Source: Hippasteria phrygiana
Lineage: Eukaryota > Echinodermata > Asteroidea > Valvatida > Goniasteridae
Direction: 5' to 3'
Assembly (NCBI GenBank): GCA_037893225.1
Contig: JAZGUH010000103.1
Span: 5,952,001-6,016,000, forward strand
DNA length: 64,000 bases
Made by a program: the position numbers and the translations under genes
Shown: positions 47,828 to 61,324 of the stretch, piece by piece
Layout of the letters: each line of letters opens with the position of its first letter
Position numbering within the stretch: position 1 is the stretch's first letter
The notes under the pieces: generated by a model
Told to the model about the DNA's origin: nothing
Databases searched by the model: none
The model's input: only the letters and a program-made list of their open reading frames with translations

Positions 47828-50800
47828 GTTTTTTCAACTGATTGTTCTGCATTCCGCATAACTGCACACGCTATACAATGGACTAACCGAGACCCCCACC
47901 ACGCAACTTGGGCCCCAAATGACTGCGTTTTTCGACCTGTTGTTGAACGAAATTGCGCACAATTATGATACTGTTGTAAAGCGTGACTCCTCAGCAACAT
48001 CCAGACTAATCTTCAGCTCCACAGACCAACGTTCAGCCGAATTATGGCCGAGATAAGCGAGTAAGTTTTTTCCAAATGATTTTTCTGCATTCCCGCATAA
48101 CTGCACACGCTATGCAATGGCTAGCCAAGACCCCCACCACGCAACTTGGGCCCCAAATGACTGCGTTTTTCGACCTGTTGTTGAACGAAATTGCGCACAA
48201 TTATGATACTGTTGGAAAGCGTGACTCCTCAGCAACATCCAGACTAATCTTCAGCTCCACAGACCAACGTTCAGCCGAATGATGGCCGAGATAAGCGAGT
48301 AAGTTTTTCCAAATGATTTTTCTGCATTCCCGCATAACTGCAGACGCTATGCAATGGCTAGCCAAGACCCCCACCACGCAACTTGGGCCCCAAATGACTG
48401 TGTTTTTCGACCTGATGTTGAACGAAATTGCGCACAATCTTTATACTGTTGAAAAGAGTGACTCCTCAGCAACATCCAGACAAATCCCCAGCTCCTCAGA
48501 CCCACGTTCAGCCGAATGATGGCCGAGATAAGCGAGTAAGTTTTTCCAACTGATTGTTCTGCATTCCGCATAACTGCACACGCTATACAATGGACTAGCC
48601 GAGACCCCCACCACGCAACTTGGGCCCCAAATGACTGCGTTTTTCGACCTGTTGTTGAACGAAATTGCGCACAATTATGATACTGTTGGAAAGCGTGACT
48701 CCTCAGCAACATCCAGACTAATCTTCAGCTCCACAGACCCACGTTCAGCCGAATGATGGCCGAGATAAGCGAGTAAGGTTTTCCAAATGATTTTTCTGCA
48801 TTCCCGCATAACTGCACATGCTATGCAATGGCTAGCCAAGACCCCCCACCACGCAACTTCGGCCTCAAATGACTGCGTTTTTCGACCTGATGTTGAACGA
48901 AATTGCGCACAATCTTGATACTGTTGAAAAGAGTGACTCCTCAGCAACATCCAGACCAATCGTCAGCTCCTCAGACCCACGTTCAGCCGAATGATGGCCG
49001 AGATAAGCGAGTAAGTTTTTTCAACTGATTGTTCTGCATTCCGCATAACTGCACACGCTATACAATGGACTAACCGAGACCCCCACCACGCAACTTGGGC
49101 CCCAAATGACTGCGTTTTTCGACCTGTTGTTGAACGAAATTGCGCACAATTATGATACTGTTGTAAAGCGTGACTCCTCAGCAACATCCAGACTAATCTT
49201 CAGCTCCACAGACCAACGTTCAGCCGAATTATGGCCGAGATAAGCGAGTAAGTTTTTTCCAAATGATTTTTCTGCATTCCCGCATAACTGCACACGCTAT
49301 GCAATGGCTAGCCAAGACCCCCACCACGCAACTTGGGCCCCAAATGACTGCGTTTTTCGACCTGTTGTTGAACGAAATTGCGCACAATTATGATACTGTT
49401 GGAAAGCGTGACTCCTCAGCAACATCCAGACTAATCTTCAGCTCCACAGACCCACGTTCAGCCGAATGATGGCCGAGATAAGCGAGTAAGGTTTTCCAAA
49501 TGATTTTTCTGCATTCCCGCATAACTGCACACGCTATGCAATGGCTAGCCAAGACCCCCCACCACGCAACTTCGGCCTCAAATGACTGCGTTTTTCGACC
49601 TGATGTTGAACGAAATTGCGCACAATCTTGATACTGTTGAAAAGAGTGACTCCTCAGCAACATCCAGACCAATCGTCAGCTCCTCAGACCCACGTTCAGC
49701 CGAATGATGGCCGAGATAAGCGAGTAAGTTTTTTCAACTGATTGTTCTGCATTCCGCATAACTGCACACGCTATACAATGGACTAACCGAGACCCCCACC
49801 ACGCAACTTGGGCCCCAAATGACTGCGTTTTTCGACCTGTTGTTGAACGAAATTGCGCACAATTATGATACTGTTGTAAAGCGTGACTCCTCAGCAACAT
49901 CCAGACTAATCTTCAGCTCCACAGACCAACGTTCAGCCGAATTATGGCCGAGATAAGCGAGTAAGTTTTTTCCAAATGATTTTTCTGCATTCCCGCATAA
50001 CTGCACACGCTATGCAATGGCTAGCCAAGACCCCCACCACGCAACTTGGGCCCCAAATGACTGCGTTTTTCGACCTGTTGTTGAACGAAATTGCGCACAA
50101 TTATGATACTGTTGGAAAGCGTGACTCCTCAGCAACATCCAGACTAATCTTCAGCTCCACAGACCCACGTTCAGCCGAATGATGGCCGAGATAAGCGAGT
50201 AAGGTTTTCCAAATGATTTTTCTGCATTCCCGCATAACTGCACACGCTATGCAATGGCTAGCCAAGACCCCCCACCACGCAACTTCGGCCTCAAATGACT
50301 GCGTTTTTCGACCTGATGTTGAACGAAATTGCGCACAATCTTGATACTGTTGAAAAGAGTGACTCCTCAGCAACATCCAGACCAATCGTCAGCTCCTCAG
50401 ACCCACGTTCAGCCGAATGATGGCCGAGATAAGCGATTAAGTTTTTTCAACTGATTGTTCTGCATTCCGCATAACTGCACACGCTATACAATGGACTAAC
50501 CGAGACCCCCACCACGCAACTTGGGCCCCAAATGACTGCGTTTTTCGACCTGTTGTTGAACGAAATTGCGCACAATTATGATACTGTTGTAAAGCGTGAC
50601 TCCTCAGCAACATCCAGACTAATCTTCAGCTCCACAGACCAACGTTCAGCCGAATTATGGCCGAGATAAGCGAGTAAGTTTTTTCCAAATGATTTTTCTG
50701 CATTCCCGCATAACTGCACACGCTATGCAATGGCTAGCCAAGACCCCCACCACGCAACTTGGGCCCCAAATGACTGCGTTTTTCTACCTGATGTTGAACG

Positions 50801-51391
50801 AAATTGCGCACATTCTTTATACTGTTGAAAAGAGTGACTCCTCAGCAACATCCAGACAAATCCCCAGCTCCTCAGACCCACGTTCAGCCGAATGATGGCC
50901 GAGATAAGCGAGTAAGGTTTTCCAAATGATTTTTCTGCATTCCCGCATAACTGCACACGCTATGCAATGGCTAGCCAAGACCCCCCACCACGCAACTTCG
51001 GCCTCAAATGACTGCGTTTTTCGACCTGATGTTGAACGAAATTGCGCACAATCTTGATACTGTTGAAAAGAGTGACTCCTCAGCAACATCCAGACCAATC
51101 GTCAGCTCCTCAGACCCACGTTCAGCCGAATGATGGCCGAGATAAGCGAGTAAGTTTTTTCAACTGATTGTTCTGCATTCCGCATAACTGCACACGCTAT
51201 ACAATGGACTAACCGAGACCCCCACCACGCAACTTGGGCCCCAAATGACTGCGTTTTTCGACCTGTTGTTGAACGAAATTGCGCACAATTATGATACTGT
51301 TGTAAAGCGTGACTCCTCAGCAACATCCAGACTAATCTTCAGCTCCACAGACCAACGTTCAGCCGAATGATGGCCGAGATAAGCGAGTAAG

Positions 51392-51403
51392 TTTTTTAAA
51401 AAA
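51392..51403. other. T6A6 12-bp palindrome (second copy)
   Basis: Identical to 46167-46178 and exactly 5225 bp from it, so it was carried by the 22-monomer duplication. Confidence 0.95.
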
Positions 51404-52580
51404 TGATTTTTCTGCATTCCCGCATAACTGCACACGCTATGCAATGGCTAGCCAAGACCCCCACCACGCAACTTGGGCCCCAAATGACTGCGTTTTTCTA
51501 CCTGATGTTGAACGAAATTGCGCACATTCTTTATACTGTTGAAAAGAGTGACTCCTCAGCAACATCCAGACAAATCCCCAGCTCCTCAGACCCACGTTCA
51601 GCCGAATGATGGCCGAGATAAGCGAGTAAGTTTTTCCAACTGATTGTTCTGCATTCCGCATAACTGCACACGCTATACAATGGACTAACCGAGACCCCCA
51701 CCACGCAACTTGGGCCCCAAATGACTGCGTTTTTCGACCTGTTGTTGAACGAAATTGCGCACAATTATGATACTGTTGTAAAGCGTGACTCCTCAGCAAC
51801 ATCCAGACTAATCTTCAGCTCCACAGACCAACGTTCAGCCGAATTATGGCCGAGATAAGCGAGTAAGTTTTTTCCAAATGATTTTTCTGCATTCCCGCAT
51901 AACTGCACACGCTATGCAATGGCTAGCCAAGACCCCCACCACGCAACTTGGGCCCCAAATGACTGCGTTTTTCTACCTGATGTTGAACGAAATTGCGCAC
52001 ATTCTTTATACTGTTGAAAAGAGTGACTCCTCAGCAACATCCAGACAAATCCCCAGCTCCTCAGACCCACGTTCAGCCGAATGATGGCCGAGATAAGCGA
52101 GTAAGGTTTTCCAAATGATTTTTCTGCATTCCCGCATAACTGCACACGCTATGCAATGGCTAGCCAAGACCCCCCACCACGCAACTTCGGCCTCAAATGA
52201 CTGCGTTTTTCGACCTGATGTTGAACGAAATTGCGCACAATCTTGATACTGTTGAAAAGAGTGACTCCTCAGCAACATCCAGACCAATCGTCAGCTCCTC
52301 AGACCCACGTTCAGCCGAATGATGGCCGAGATAAGCGAGTAAGTTTTTTCAACTGATTGTTCTGCATTCCGCATAACTGCACACGCTATACAATGGACTA
52401 ACCGAGACCCCCACCACGCAACTTGGGCCCCAAATGACTGCGTTTTTCGACCTGTTGTTGAACGAAATTGCGCACAATTATGATACTGTTGTAAAGCGTG
52501 ACTCCTCAGCAACATCCAGACTAATCTTCAGCTCCACAGACCAACGTTCAGCCGAATGATGGCCGAGATAAGCGAGTAAG

Positions 52581-52592
52581 TTTTTTAAAAAA
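52581..52592. other. T6A6 12-bp palindrome (third copy)
   Basis: 1189 bp from the second copy, carried by the 5-mer duplication. Confidence 0.95.
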
Positions 52593-53055
52593 TGATTTTT
52601 CTGCATTCCCGCATAACTGCACACGCTATGCAATGGCTAGCCAAGACCCCCACCACGCAACTTGGGCCCCAAATGACTGCGTTTTTCTACCTGATGTTGA
52701 ACGAAATTGCGCACATTCTTTATACTGTTGAAAAGAGTGACTCCTCAGCAACATCCAGACAAATCCCCAGCTCCTCAGACCCACGTTCAGCCGAATGATG
52801 GCCGAGATAAGCGAGTAAGTTTTTCCAACTGATTGTTCTGCATTCCGCATAACTGCACACGCTATACAATGGACTAACCGAGACCCCCACCACGCAACTT
52901 GGGCCCCAAATGACTGCGTTTTTCGACCTGTTGTTGAACGAAATTGCGCACAATTATGATACTGTTGTAAAGCGTGACTCCTCAGCAACATCCAGACTAA
53001 TCTTCAGCTCCACAGACCAACGTTCAGCCGAATGATGGCCGAGATAAGCGAGTAA

Positions 53056-54717
53056 GTTTTTCCAAATGATTTTTCTGCATTCCCGCATAACTGCAGACAC
53101 TATGCAATGGCTAGCCAAGACCCCCACCACGCAACTTGGGCCCCAAATGACTGTGTTTTTCGACCTGATGTTGAACGAAATTGCGCACAATCTTTATACT
53201 GTTGAAAAGAGTGACTCCTCAGCAACATCCAGACAAATCCCCAGCTCCTCAGACCCACGTTCAGCCGAATGATGGCCGAGATAAGCGAGTAAGTTTTTCC
53301 AACTGATTGTTCTGCATTCCGCATAACTGCACACGCTATACAATGGACTAGCCGAGACCCCCACCACGCAACTTGGGCCCCAAATGACTGCGTTTTTCGA
53401 CCTGTTGTTGAACGAAATTGCGCACAATTATGATACTGTTGGAAAGCGTGACTCCTCAGCAACATCCAGACTAATCTTCAGCTCCACAGACCCACGTTCA
53501 GCCGAATGATGGCCGAGATAAGCGAGTAAGGTTTTCCAAATGATTTTTCTGCATTCCCGCATAACTGCACACGCTATGCAATGGCTAGCCAAGACCCCCC
53601 ACCACGCAACTTCGGCCTCAAATGACTGCGTTTTTCGACCTGATGTTGAACGAAATTGCGCACAATCTTGATACTGTTGAAAAGAGTGACTCCTCAGCAA
53701 CATCCAGACCAATCGTCAGCTCCTCAGACCCACGTTCAGCCGAATGATGGCCGAGATAAGCGATTAAGTTTTTTCAACTGATTGTTCTGCATTCCGCATA
53801 ACTGCACACGCTATACAATGGACTAACCGAGACCCCCACCACGCAACTTGGGCCCCAAATGACTGCGTTTTTCGACCTGTTGTTGAACGAAATTGCGCAC
53901 AATTATGATACTGTTGTAAAGCGTGACTCCTCAGCAACATCCAGACTAATCTTCAGCTCCACAGACCAACGTTCAGCCGAATTATGGCCGAGATAAGCGA
54001 GTAAGTTTTTTCCAAATGATTTTTCTGCATTCCCGCATAACTGCACACGCTATGCAATGGCTAGCCAAGACCCCCACCACGCAACTTGGGCCCCAAATGA
54101 CTGCGTTTTTCTACCTGATGTTGAACGAAATTGCGCACATTCTTTATACTGTTGAAAAGAGTGACTCCTCAGCAACATCCAGACAAATCCCCAGCTCCTC
54201 AGACCCACGTTCAGCCGAATGATGGCCGAGATAAGCGAGTAAGGTTTTCCAAATGATTTTTCTGCATTCCCGCATAACTGCACACGCTATGCAATGGCTA
54301 GCCAAGACCCCCCACCACGCAACTTCGGCCACAAATGACTGCGTTTTTCGACCTGATGTTGAACGAAATTGCGCACAATCTTGATACTGTTGAAAAGAGT
54401 GACTCCTCAGCAACATCCAGACCAATCGTCAGCTCCTCAGACCCACGTTCAGCCGAATGATGGCCGAGATAAGCGAGTAAGTTTTTTCAACTGATTGTTC
54501 TGCATTCCGCATAACTGCACACGCTATACAATGGACTAACCGAGACCCCCACCACGCAACTTGGGCCCCAAATGACTGCGTTTTTCGACCTGTTGTTGAA
54601 CGAAATTGCGCACAATTATGATACTGTTGTAAAGCGTGACTCCTCAGCAACATCCAGACTAATCTTCAGCTCCACAGACCAACGTTCAGCCGAATGATGG
54701 CCGAGATAAGCGAGTAA
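53056..54717 (+). repeat. Seven monomers: part of a 9-monomer match at 2137 bp
   Basis: The order is Bt (actgcagacac), A2, C, AT (preceded by gcgattaag), D, C, AT. The segment from about 52819 to about 54004 matches the segment 2137 bp to the right (54956 onward), so a third, incomplete copy of the following 9-mer lies here. Confidence 0.85.
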
Positions 54718-56142
54718 GTTTTTTCCAAATGATTTTTCTGCATTCCCGCATAACTGCACACGCTATGCAATGGCTAGCCAAGACCCCCACCACGCAACTT
54801 GGGCCCCAAATGACTGCGTTTTTCTACCTGATGTTGAACGAAATTGCGCACATTCTTTATACTGTTGAAAAGAGTGACTCCTCAGCAACATCCAGACAAA
54901 TCCCCAGCTCCTCAGACCCACGTTCAGCCGAATGATGGCCGAGATAAGCGAGTAAGTTTTTCCAACTGATTGTTCTGCATTCCGCATAACTGCACACGCT
55001 ATACAATGGACTAACCGAGACCCCCACCACGCAACTTGGGCCCCAAATGACTGCGTTTTTCGACCTGTTGTTGAACGAAATTGCGCACAATTATGATACT
55101 GTTGTAAAGCGTGACTCCTCAGCAACATCCAGACTAATCTTCAGCTCCACAGACCAACGTTCAGCCGAATGATGGCCGAGATAAGCGAGTAAGTTTTTCC
55201 AAATGATTTTTCTGCATTCCCGCATAACTGCAGACACTATGCAATGGCTAGCCAAGACCCCCACCACGCAACTTGGGCCCCAAATGACTGTGTTTTTCGA
55301 CCTGATGTTGAACGAAATTGCGCACAATCTTTATACTGTTGAAAAGAGTGACTCCTCAGCAACATCCAGACAAATCCCCAGCTCCTCAGACCCACGTTCA
55401 GCCGAATGATGGCCGAGATAAGCGAGTAAGTTTTTCCAACTGATTGTTCTGCATTCCGCATAACTGCACACGCTATACAATGGACTAGCCGAGACCCCCA
55501 CCACGCAACTTGGGCCCCAAATGACTGCGTTTTTCGACCTGTTGTTGAACGAAATTGCGCACAATTATGATACTGTTGGAAAGCGTGACTCCTCAGCAAC
55601 ATCCAGACTAATCTTCAGCTCCACAGACCCACGTTCAGCCGAATGATGGCCGAGATAAGCGAGTAAGGTTTTCCAAATGATTTTTCTGCATTCCCGCATA
55701 ACTGCACACGCTATGCAATGGCTAGCCAAGACCCCCCACCACGCAACTTCGGCCTCAAATGACTGCGTTTTTCGACCTGATGTTGAACGAAATTGCGCAC
55801 AATCTTGATACTGTTGAAAAGAGTGACTCCTCAGCAACATCCAGACCAATCGTCAGCTCCTCAGACCCACGTTCAGCCGAATGATGGCCGAGATAAGCGA
55901 GTAAGTTTTTTGCAACTGATTGTTCTGCATTCCGCATAACTGCACACGCTATACAATGGACTAACCGAGACCCCCACCACGCAACTTGGGCCCCAAATGA
56001 CTGCGTTTTTCGACCTGTTGTTGAACGAAATTGCGCACAATTATGATACTGTTGTAAAGCGTGACTCCTCAGCAACATCCAGACTAATCTTCAGCTCCAC
56101 AGACCAACGTTCAGCCGAATGATGGCCGAGATAAGCGAGTAA

Positions 56143-56366
56143 GTTTTTTCCAAATGATTTTTCTGCATTCCGCATAACTGCACACGCTATACAATGGACT
56201 GACCGAGACCCCCACCACGCAACTTGGGCCCCAAATGACTGCGTTTTTCGACCTGTTGTTGAACGAAATTGCGCACAATTATGATACTGTTGGAAAGCAA
56301 CATCCAGACTAATCTTCAGCTCCACAGACCCACGTTCAGCCGAATGATGGCCGAGATAAGCGAGTA
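56143..56366 (+). repeat. D/A chimeric monomer with the 13-bp deletion (224 bp)
   Basis: The first ~26 bases are D-like (gttttttccaaatg, atttttctg) and the rest A-like (attccgcat, tatacaatggac, cgacctgttg). It has the unique ggactgaccgag at 56201. The remaining AGC is at 56296-56298, and the next monomer starts cgagtaattttt. Confidence 0.92.
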
Positions 56367-58266
56367 ATTTTTCCAAATGATTTTTCTGCATTCCCGCATA
56401 ACTGCACACGCTATGCAATGGCTAGCCAAGACCCCCCACCACGCAACTTCGGCCTCAAATGACTGCGTTTTTCGACCTGATGTTGAACGAAATTGCGCAC
56501 AATCTTGATACTGTTGAAAAGAGTGACTCCTCAGCAACATCCAGACCAATCGTCAGCTCCTCAGACCCACGTTCAGCCGAATGATGGCCGAGATAAGCGA
56601 GTAAGTTTTTTCAACTGATTGTTCTGCATTCCGCATAACTGCACACGCTATACAATGGACTAACCGAGACCCCCACCACGCAACTTGGGCCCCAAATGAC
56701 TGCGTTTTTCGACCTGTTGTTGAACGAAATTGCGCACAATTATGATACTGTTGTAAAGCGTGACTCCTCAGCAACATCCAGACTAATCTTCAGCTCCACA
56801 GACCAACGTTCAGCCGAATGATGGCCGAGATAAGCGAGTAAGTTTTTTCCAAATGATTTTTCTGCATTCCCGCATAACTGCACACGCTATGCAATGGCTA
56901 GCCAAGACCCCCACCACGCAACTTGGGCCCCAAATGACTGCGTTTTTCTACCTGATGTTGAACGAAATTGCGCACATTCTTTATACTGTTGAAAAGAGTG
57001 ACTCCTCAGCAACATCCAGACAAATCCCCAGCTCCTCAGACCCACGTTCAGCCGAATGATGGCCGAGATAAGCGAGTAAGTTTTTCCAACTGATTGTTCT
57101 GCATTCCGCATAACTGCACACGCTATACAATGGACTAACCGAGACCCCCACCACGCAACTTGGGCCCCAAATGACTGCGTTTTTCGACCTGTTGTTGAAC
57201 GAAATTGCGCACAATTATGATACTGTTGTAAAGCGTGACTCCTCAGCAACATCCAGACTAATCTTCAGCTCCACAGACCAACGTTCAGCCGAATGATGGC
57301 CGAGATAAGCGAGTAAGTTTTTCCAAATGATTTTTCTGCATTCCCGCATAACTGCAGACACTATGCAATGGCTAGCCAAGACCCCCACCACGCAACTTGG
57401 GCCCCAAATGACTGTGTTTTTCGACCTGATGTTGAACGAAATTGCGCACAATCTTTATACTGTTGAAAAGAGTGACTCCTCAGCAACATCCAGACAAATC
57501 CCCAGCTCCTCAGACCCACGTTCAGCCGAATGATGGCCGAGATAAGCGAGTAAGTTTTTCCAACTGATTGTTCTGCATTCCGCATAACTGCACACGCTAT
57601 ACAATGGACTAGCCGAGACCCCCACCACGCAACTTGGGCCCCAAATGACTGCGTTTTTCGACCTGTTGTTGAACGAAATTGCGCACAATTATGATACTGT
57701 TGGAAAGCGTGACTCCTCAGCAACATCCAGACTAATCTTCAGCTCCACAGACCCACGTTCAGCCGAATGATGGCCGAGATAAGCGAGTAAGGTTTTCCAA
57801 ATGATTTTTCTGCATTCCCGCATAACTGCACACGCTATGCAATGGCTAGCCAAGACCCCCCACCACGCAACTTCGGCCTCAAATGACTGCGTTTTTCGAC
57901 CTGATGTTGAACGAAATTGCGCACAATCTTGATACTGTTGAAAAGAGTGACTCCTCAGCAACATCCAGACCAATCGTCAGCTCCTCAGACCCACGTTCAG
58001 CCGAATGATGGCCGAGATAAGCGAGTAAGTTTTTTGCAACTGATTGTTCTGCATTCCGCATAACTGCACACGCTATACAATGGACTAACCGAGACCCCCA
58101 CCACGCAACTTGGGCCCCAAATGACTGCGTTTTTCGACCTGTTGTTGAACGAAATTGCGCACAATTATGATACTGTTGTAAAGCGTGACTCCTCAGCAAC
58201 ATCCAGACTAATCTTCAGCTCCACAGACCAACGTTCAGCCGAATGATGGCCGAGATAAGCGAGTAA

Positions 58267-58490
58267 GTTTTTTCCAAATGATTTTTCTGCATTCCGCATA
58301 ACTGCACACGCTATACAATGGACTAACCGAGACCCCCACCACGCAACTTGGGCCCCAAATGACTGCGTTTTTCGACCTGTTGTTGAACGAAATTGCGCAC
58401 AATTATGATACTGTTGGAAAGCAACATCCAGACTAATCTTCAGCTCCACAGACCCACGTTCAGCCGAATGATGGCCGAGATAAGCGAGTA
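58267..58490 (+). repeat. Second copy of the D/A chimera with the 13-bp deletion (224 bp)
   Basis: The duplicate of 56143-56366 at 2124 bp. It has ggactaaccgag in place of ggactgaccgag. The remaining AGC is at 58420-58422. Confidence 0.92.
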
Positions 58491-58965
58491 ATTTTTCCAA
58501 ATGATTTTTCTGCATTCCCGCATAACTGCACACGCTATGCAATGGCTAGCCAAGACCCCCCACCACGCAACTTCGGCCTCAAATGACTGCGTTTTTCGAC
58601 CTGATGTTGAACGAAATTGCGCACAATCTTGATACTGTTGAAAAGAGTGACTCCTCAGCAACATCCAGACCAATCGTCAGCTCCTCAGACCCACGTTCAG
58701 CCGAATGATGGCCGAGATAAGCGAGTAAGTTTTTTCAACTGATTGTTCTGCATTCCGCATAACTGCACACGCTATACAATGGACTAACCGAGACCCCCAC
58801 CACGCAACTTGGGCTCCAAATGACTGCGTTTTTCGACCTGTTGTTGAACGAAATTGCGCACAATTATGATACTGTTGTAAAGCGTGACTCCTCAGCAACA
58901 TCCAGACTAATCTTCAGCTCCACAGACCAACGTTCAGCCGAATGATGGCCGAGATAAGCGAGTAA

Positions 58966-59916
58966 GTTTTTTCCAAATGATTTTTCTGCATTCCCGCATA
59001 ACTGCACACGCTATGCAATGGCTAGCCAAGACCCCCCACCACGCAACTTGGGCCTCAAATGACTGCGTTTTTCGACCTGATGTTGAACGAAATTGCGCAC
59101 AATCTTGATACTGTTGAAAAGAGTGACTCCTCAGCAACATCCAGACCAATCGTCAGCTCCTCAGACCCACGTTCAGCCGAATGATGGCCGAGATAAGCGA
59201 GTAAGTTTTTCCAACTGATTGTTCTGCATTCCGCATAACTGCACACGCTATACAATGGACTAACCGAGACCCCCACCACGCAACTTGGGCCCCAAATGAC
59301 TGCGTTTTTCGACCTGTTGTTGAACGAAATTGCGCACAATTATGATACTGTTGTAAAGCGTGACTCCTCAGCAACATCCAGACTAATCTTCAGCTCCACA
59401 GACCAACGTTCAGCCGAATGATGGCCGAGATAAGCGAGTAAGTTTTTTCCAAATGATTTTTCTGCATTCCCGCATAACTGCACACGCTATGCAATGGCTA
59501 GCCAAGACCCCCACCACGCAACTTCGGCCCCAAATGACTGCGTTTTTCTACCTGATGTTGAACGAAATTGCGCACATTCTTTATACTGTTGAAAAGAGTG
59601 ACTCCTCAGCAACATCCAGACAAATCCCCAGCTCCTCAGACCCACGTTCAGCCGAATGATGGCCGAGATAAGCGAGTAAGTTTTTCCAACTGATTGTTCT
59701 GCATTCCGCATAACTGCACACGCTATACAATGGACTAACCGAGACCCCCACCACGCAACTTGGGCCCCAAATGACTGCGTTTTTCGACCTGTTGTTGAAC
59801 GAAATTGCGCACAATTATGATACTGTTGGAAAGCGTGACTCCTCAGCAACATCCAGACTAATCTTCAGCTCCACAGACCAACGTTCAGCCGAATGATGGC
59901 CGAGATAAGCGAGTAA
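58966..59916 (+). repeat. Four monomers between two duplicated blocks
   Basis: The order is a C-like monomer of 239 bp with six Ts, six Cs and cttgggcctc (58966-59204), an A with gttgtaaag (59205), a D with cttcggcccc (59442) and an A1 (59680). The cttgggcctc and cttcggcccc forms are intermediates between the usual cttgggcccc and cttcggcctc, as expected of short conversion tracts. Confidence 0.87.
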
Positions 59917-61102
59917 GTTTTTCAAAATGATTTTTCTGCATTCCCGCATAACTGCAGACGCTATGCAATGGCTAGCCAAGACCCCCACCACGCAACTTGG
60001 GCCCCAAATGACTGTGTTTTTCGACCTGATGTTGAACGAAATTGCGCACAATCTTTATACTGTTGAAAAGAGTGACTCCTCAGCAACATCCAGACAAATC
60101 GTCAGCTCCTCAGACCCACGTTCAGCCGAATGATGGCCGAGATAAGCGAGTAAGTTTTTTCAACTGATTGTTCTGCATTCCGCATAACTTCACACGCTAT
60201 ACAATGGACTAACCGAGACCCCCACAACGCAACTTGGGCCCCAAATGACTGCGTTTTTCGACCTGTTGTTGAACGAAATTGCGCACAATTATGATACTGT
60301 TGTAAAGCGTGACTCCTCAGCAACATCCAGACTAATCTTCAGCTCCACAGACCAACGTTCAGCCGAATTATGGCCGAGATAAGCGAGTAAGTTTTTTCCA
60401 AATGATTTTTCTGCATTCCCGCATAACTGCACACGCTATGCAATGGCTAGCCAAGACCCCCACCACGCAACTTCGGCCTCAAATGACTGCGTTTTTCGAC
60501 CTGATGTTGAACGAAATTGCGCACAATCTTGATACTGTTGAAAAGAGTGACTCCTCAGCAACATCCAGACCAATCGTCAGCTCCTCAGACCCACGTTCAG
60601 CCGAATGATGGCCGAGATAAGCGAGTAAGTTTTTCCAACTGATTGTTCTGCATTCCGCATAACTGCACACGCTATACAATGGACTAACCGAGACCCCCAC
60701 CACGCAACTTGGGCCCCAAATGACTGCGTTTTTCGACCTGTTGTTGAACGAAATTGCGCACAATTATGATACTGTTGGATAGCGTGACTCCTCAGCAACA
60801 TCCAGACTAATCTTCAGCTCCACAGACCAACGTTCAGCCGAATGATGGCCGAGATAAGCGAGTAAGTTTTTCCAAATGATTTTTCTGCATTCCCGCATAA
60901 CTGCAGACGCTATGCAATGGCTAGCCAAGACCCCCACCACGCAACTTGGGCCCCAAATGACTGTGTTTTTCGACCTGATGTTGAACGAAATTGCGCACAA
61001 TCTTTATACTGTTGAAAAGAGAGACTCCTCAGCAACATCCAGACAAATCCCCATCTCCTCAGACCCACTTTCAGCCGAATGATGGCCGAGATAAGCGAGT
61101 AA

Positions 61103-61324
61103 GTTTTTCCAACTGATTGTTCTGCATTCCGCATAACTGCACACGCTATACAATGGACTAGCCGAGACCCACCACGCAACTTGGGCCCCAAATGACTGCG
61201 TTTTTCGACCTGTTGTTGAACGAAATTGCGCACAATTATGATACTGTTGGAAAGCAACATCCAGACTAATCTTCAGCTCCACAGACCCACGTTCAGCCGA
61301 ATGATGGCCGAGATAAGCGAGTAA
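61103..61324 (+). repeat. A2 monomer with two deletions (222 bp)
   Basis: It carries the 13-bp deletion (remaining AGC at 61253-61255) and also loses two Cs of the C-run, reading gagacccaccacg where other A2 copies have five Cs. It follows a Bt with catctcc and is followed by a monomer starting cgagtaattttt. Confidence 0.93.

Larger units (their letters stand above)
46958..51845 (+). repeat. Right copy of the ~4.9-kb near-identical duplication
   Basis: This is the partner of the segment at about 41733-46620, at an offset of 5225 bp. Between the two lie only the Bt monomer with a one-base deletion (46642-46877) and the left part of an A2 monomer. The arrangement fits a tandem duplication of a 22-monomer block by unequal crossover, with the two private changes arising afterwards. 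Confidence 0.9.
50678..53055 (+). repeat. Five-monomer unit, two tandem copies of 1189 bp
   Basis: Units 50678-51866 and 51867-53055 read D-C-AT-D(T6A6)-A(gttgtaaag). The same five monomers also occur once at 45453-46641. The T6A6 palindrome in the fourth monomer marks all three as one lineage. Confidence 0.92.
54718..58965 (+). repeat. Nine-monomer unit, two tandem copies of 2124 bp, each with a 13-bp-deleted monomer
   Basis: Units 54718-56841 and 56842-58965 read D-A-Bt(actgcagacac)-A2-C-AT(ttttttgcaactg)-(D/A chimera with 13-bp deletion)-C(cgagtaattttt)-AT. Differences seen are ggactgaccgag at 56201 against ggactaaccgag at 58325, and gggctcc near 58815 against gggcccc. The deletion is in both copies, so it predates this duplication. 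Confidence 0.93.
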
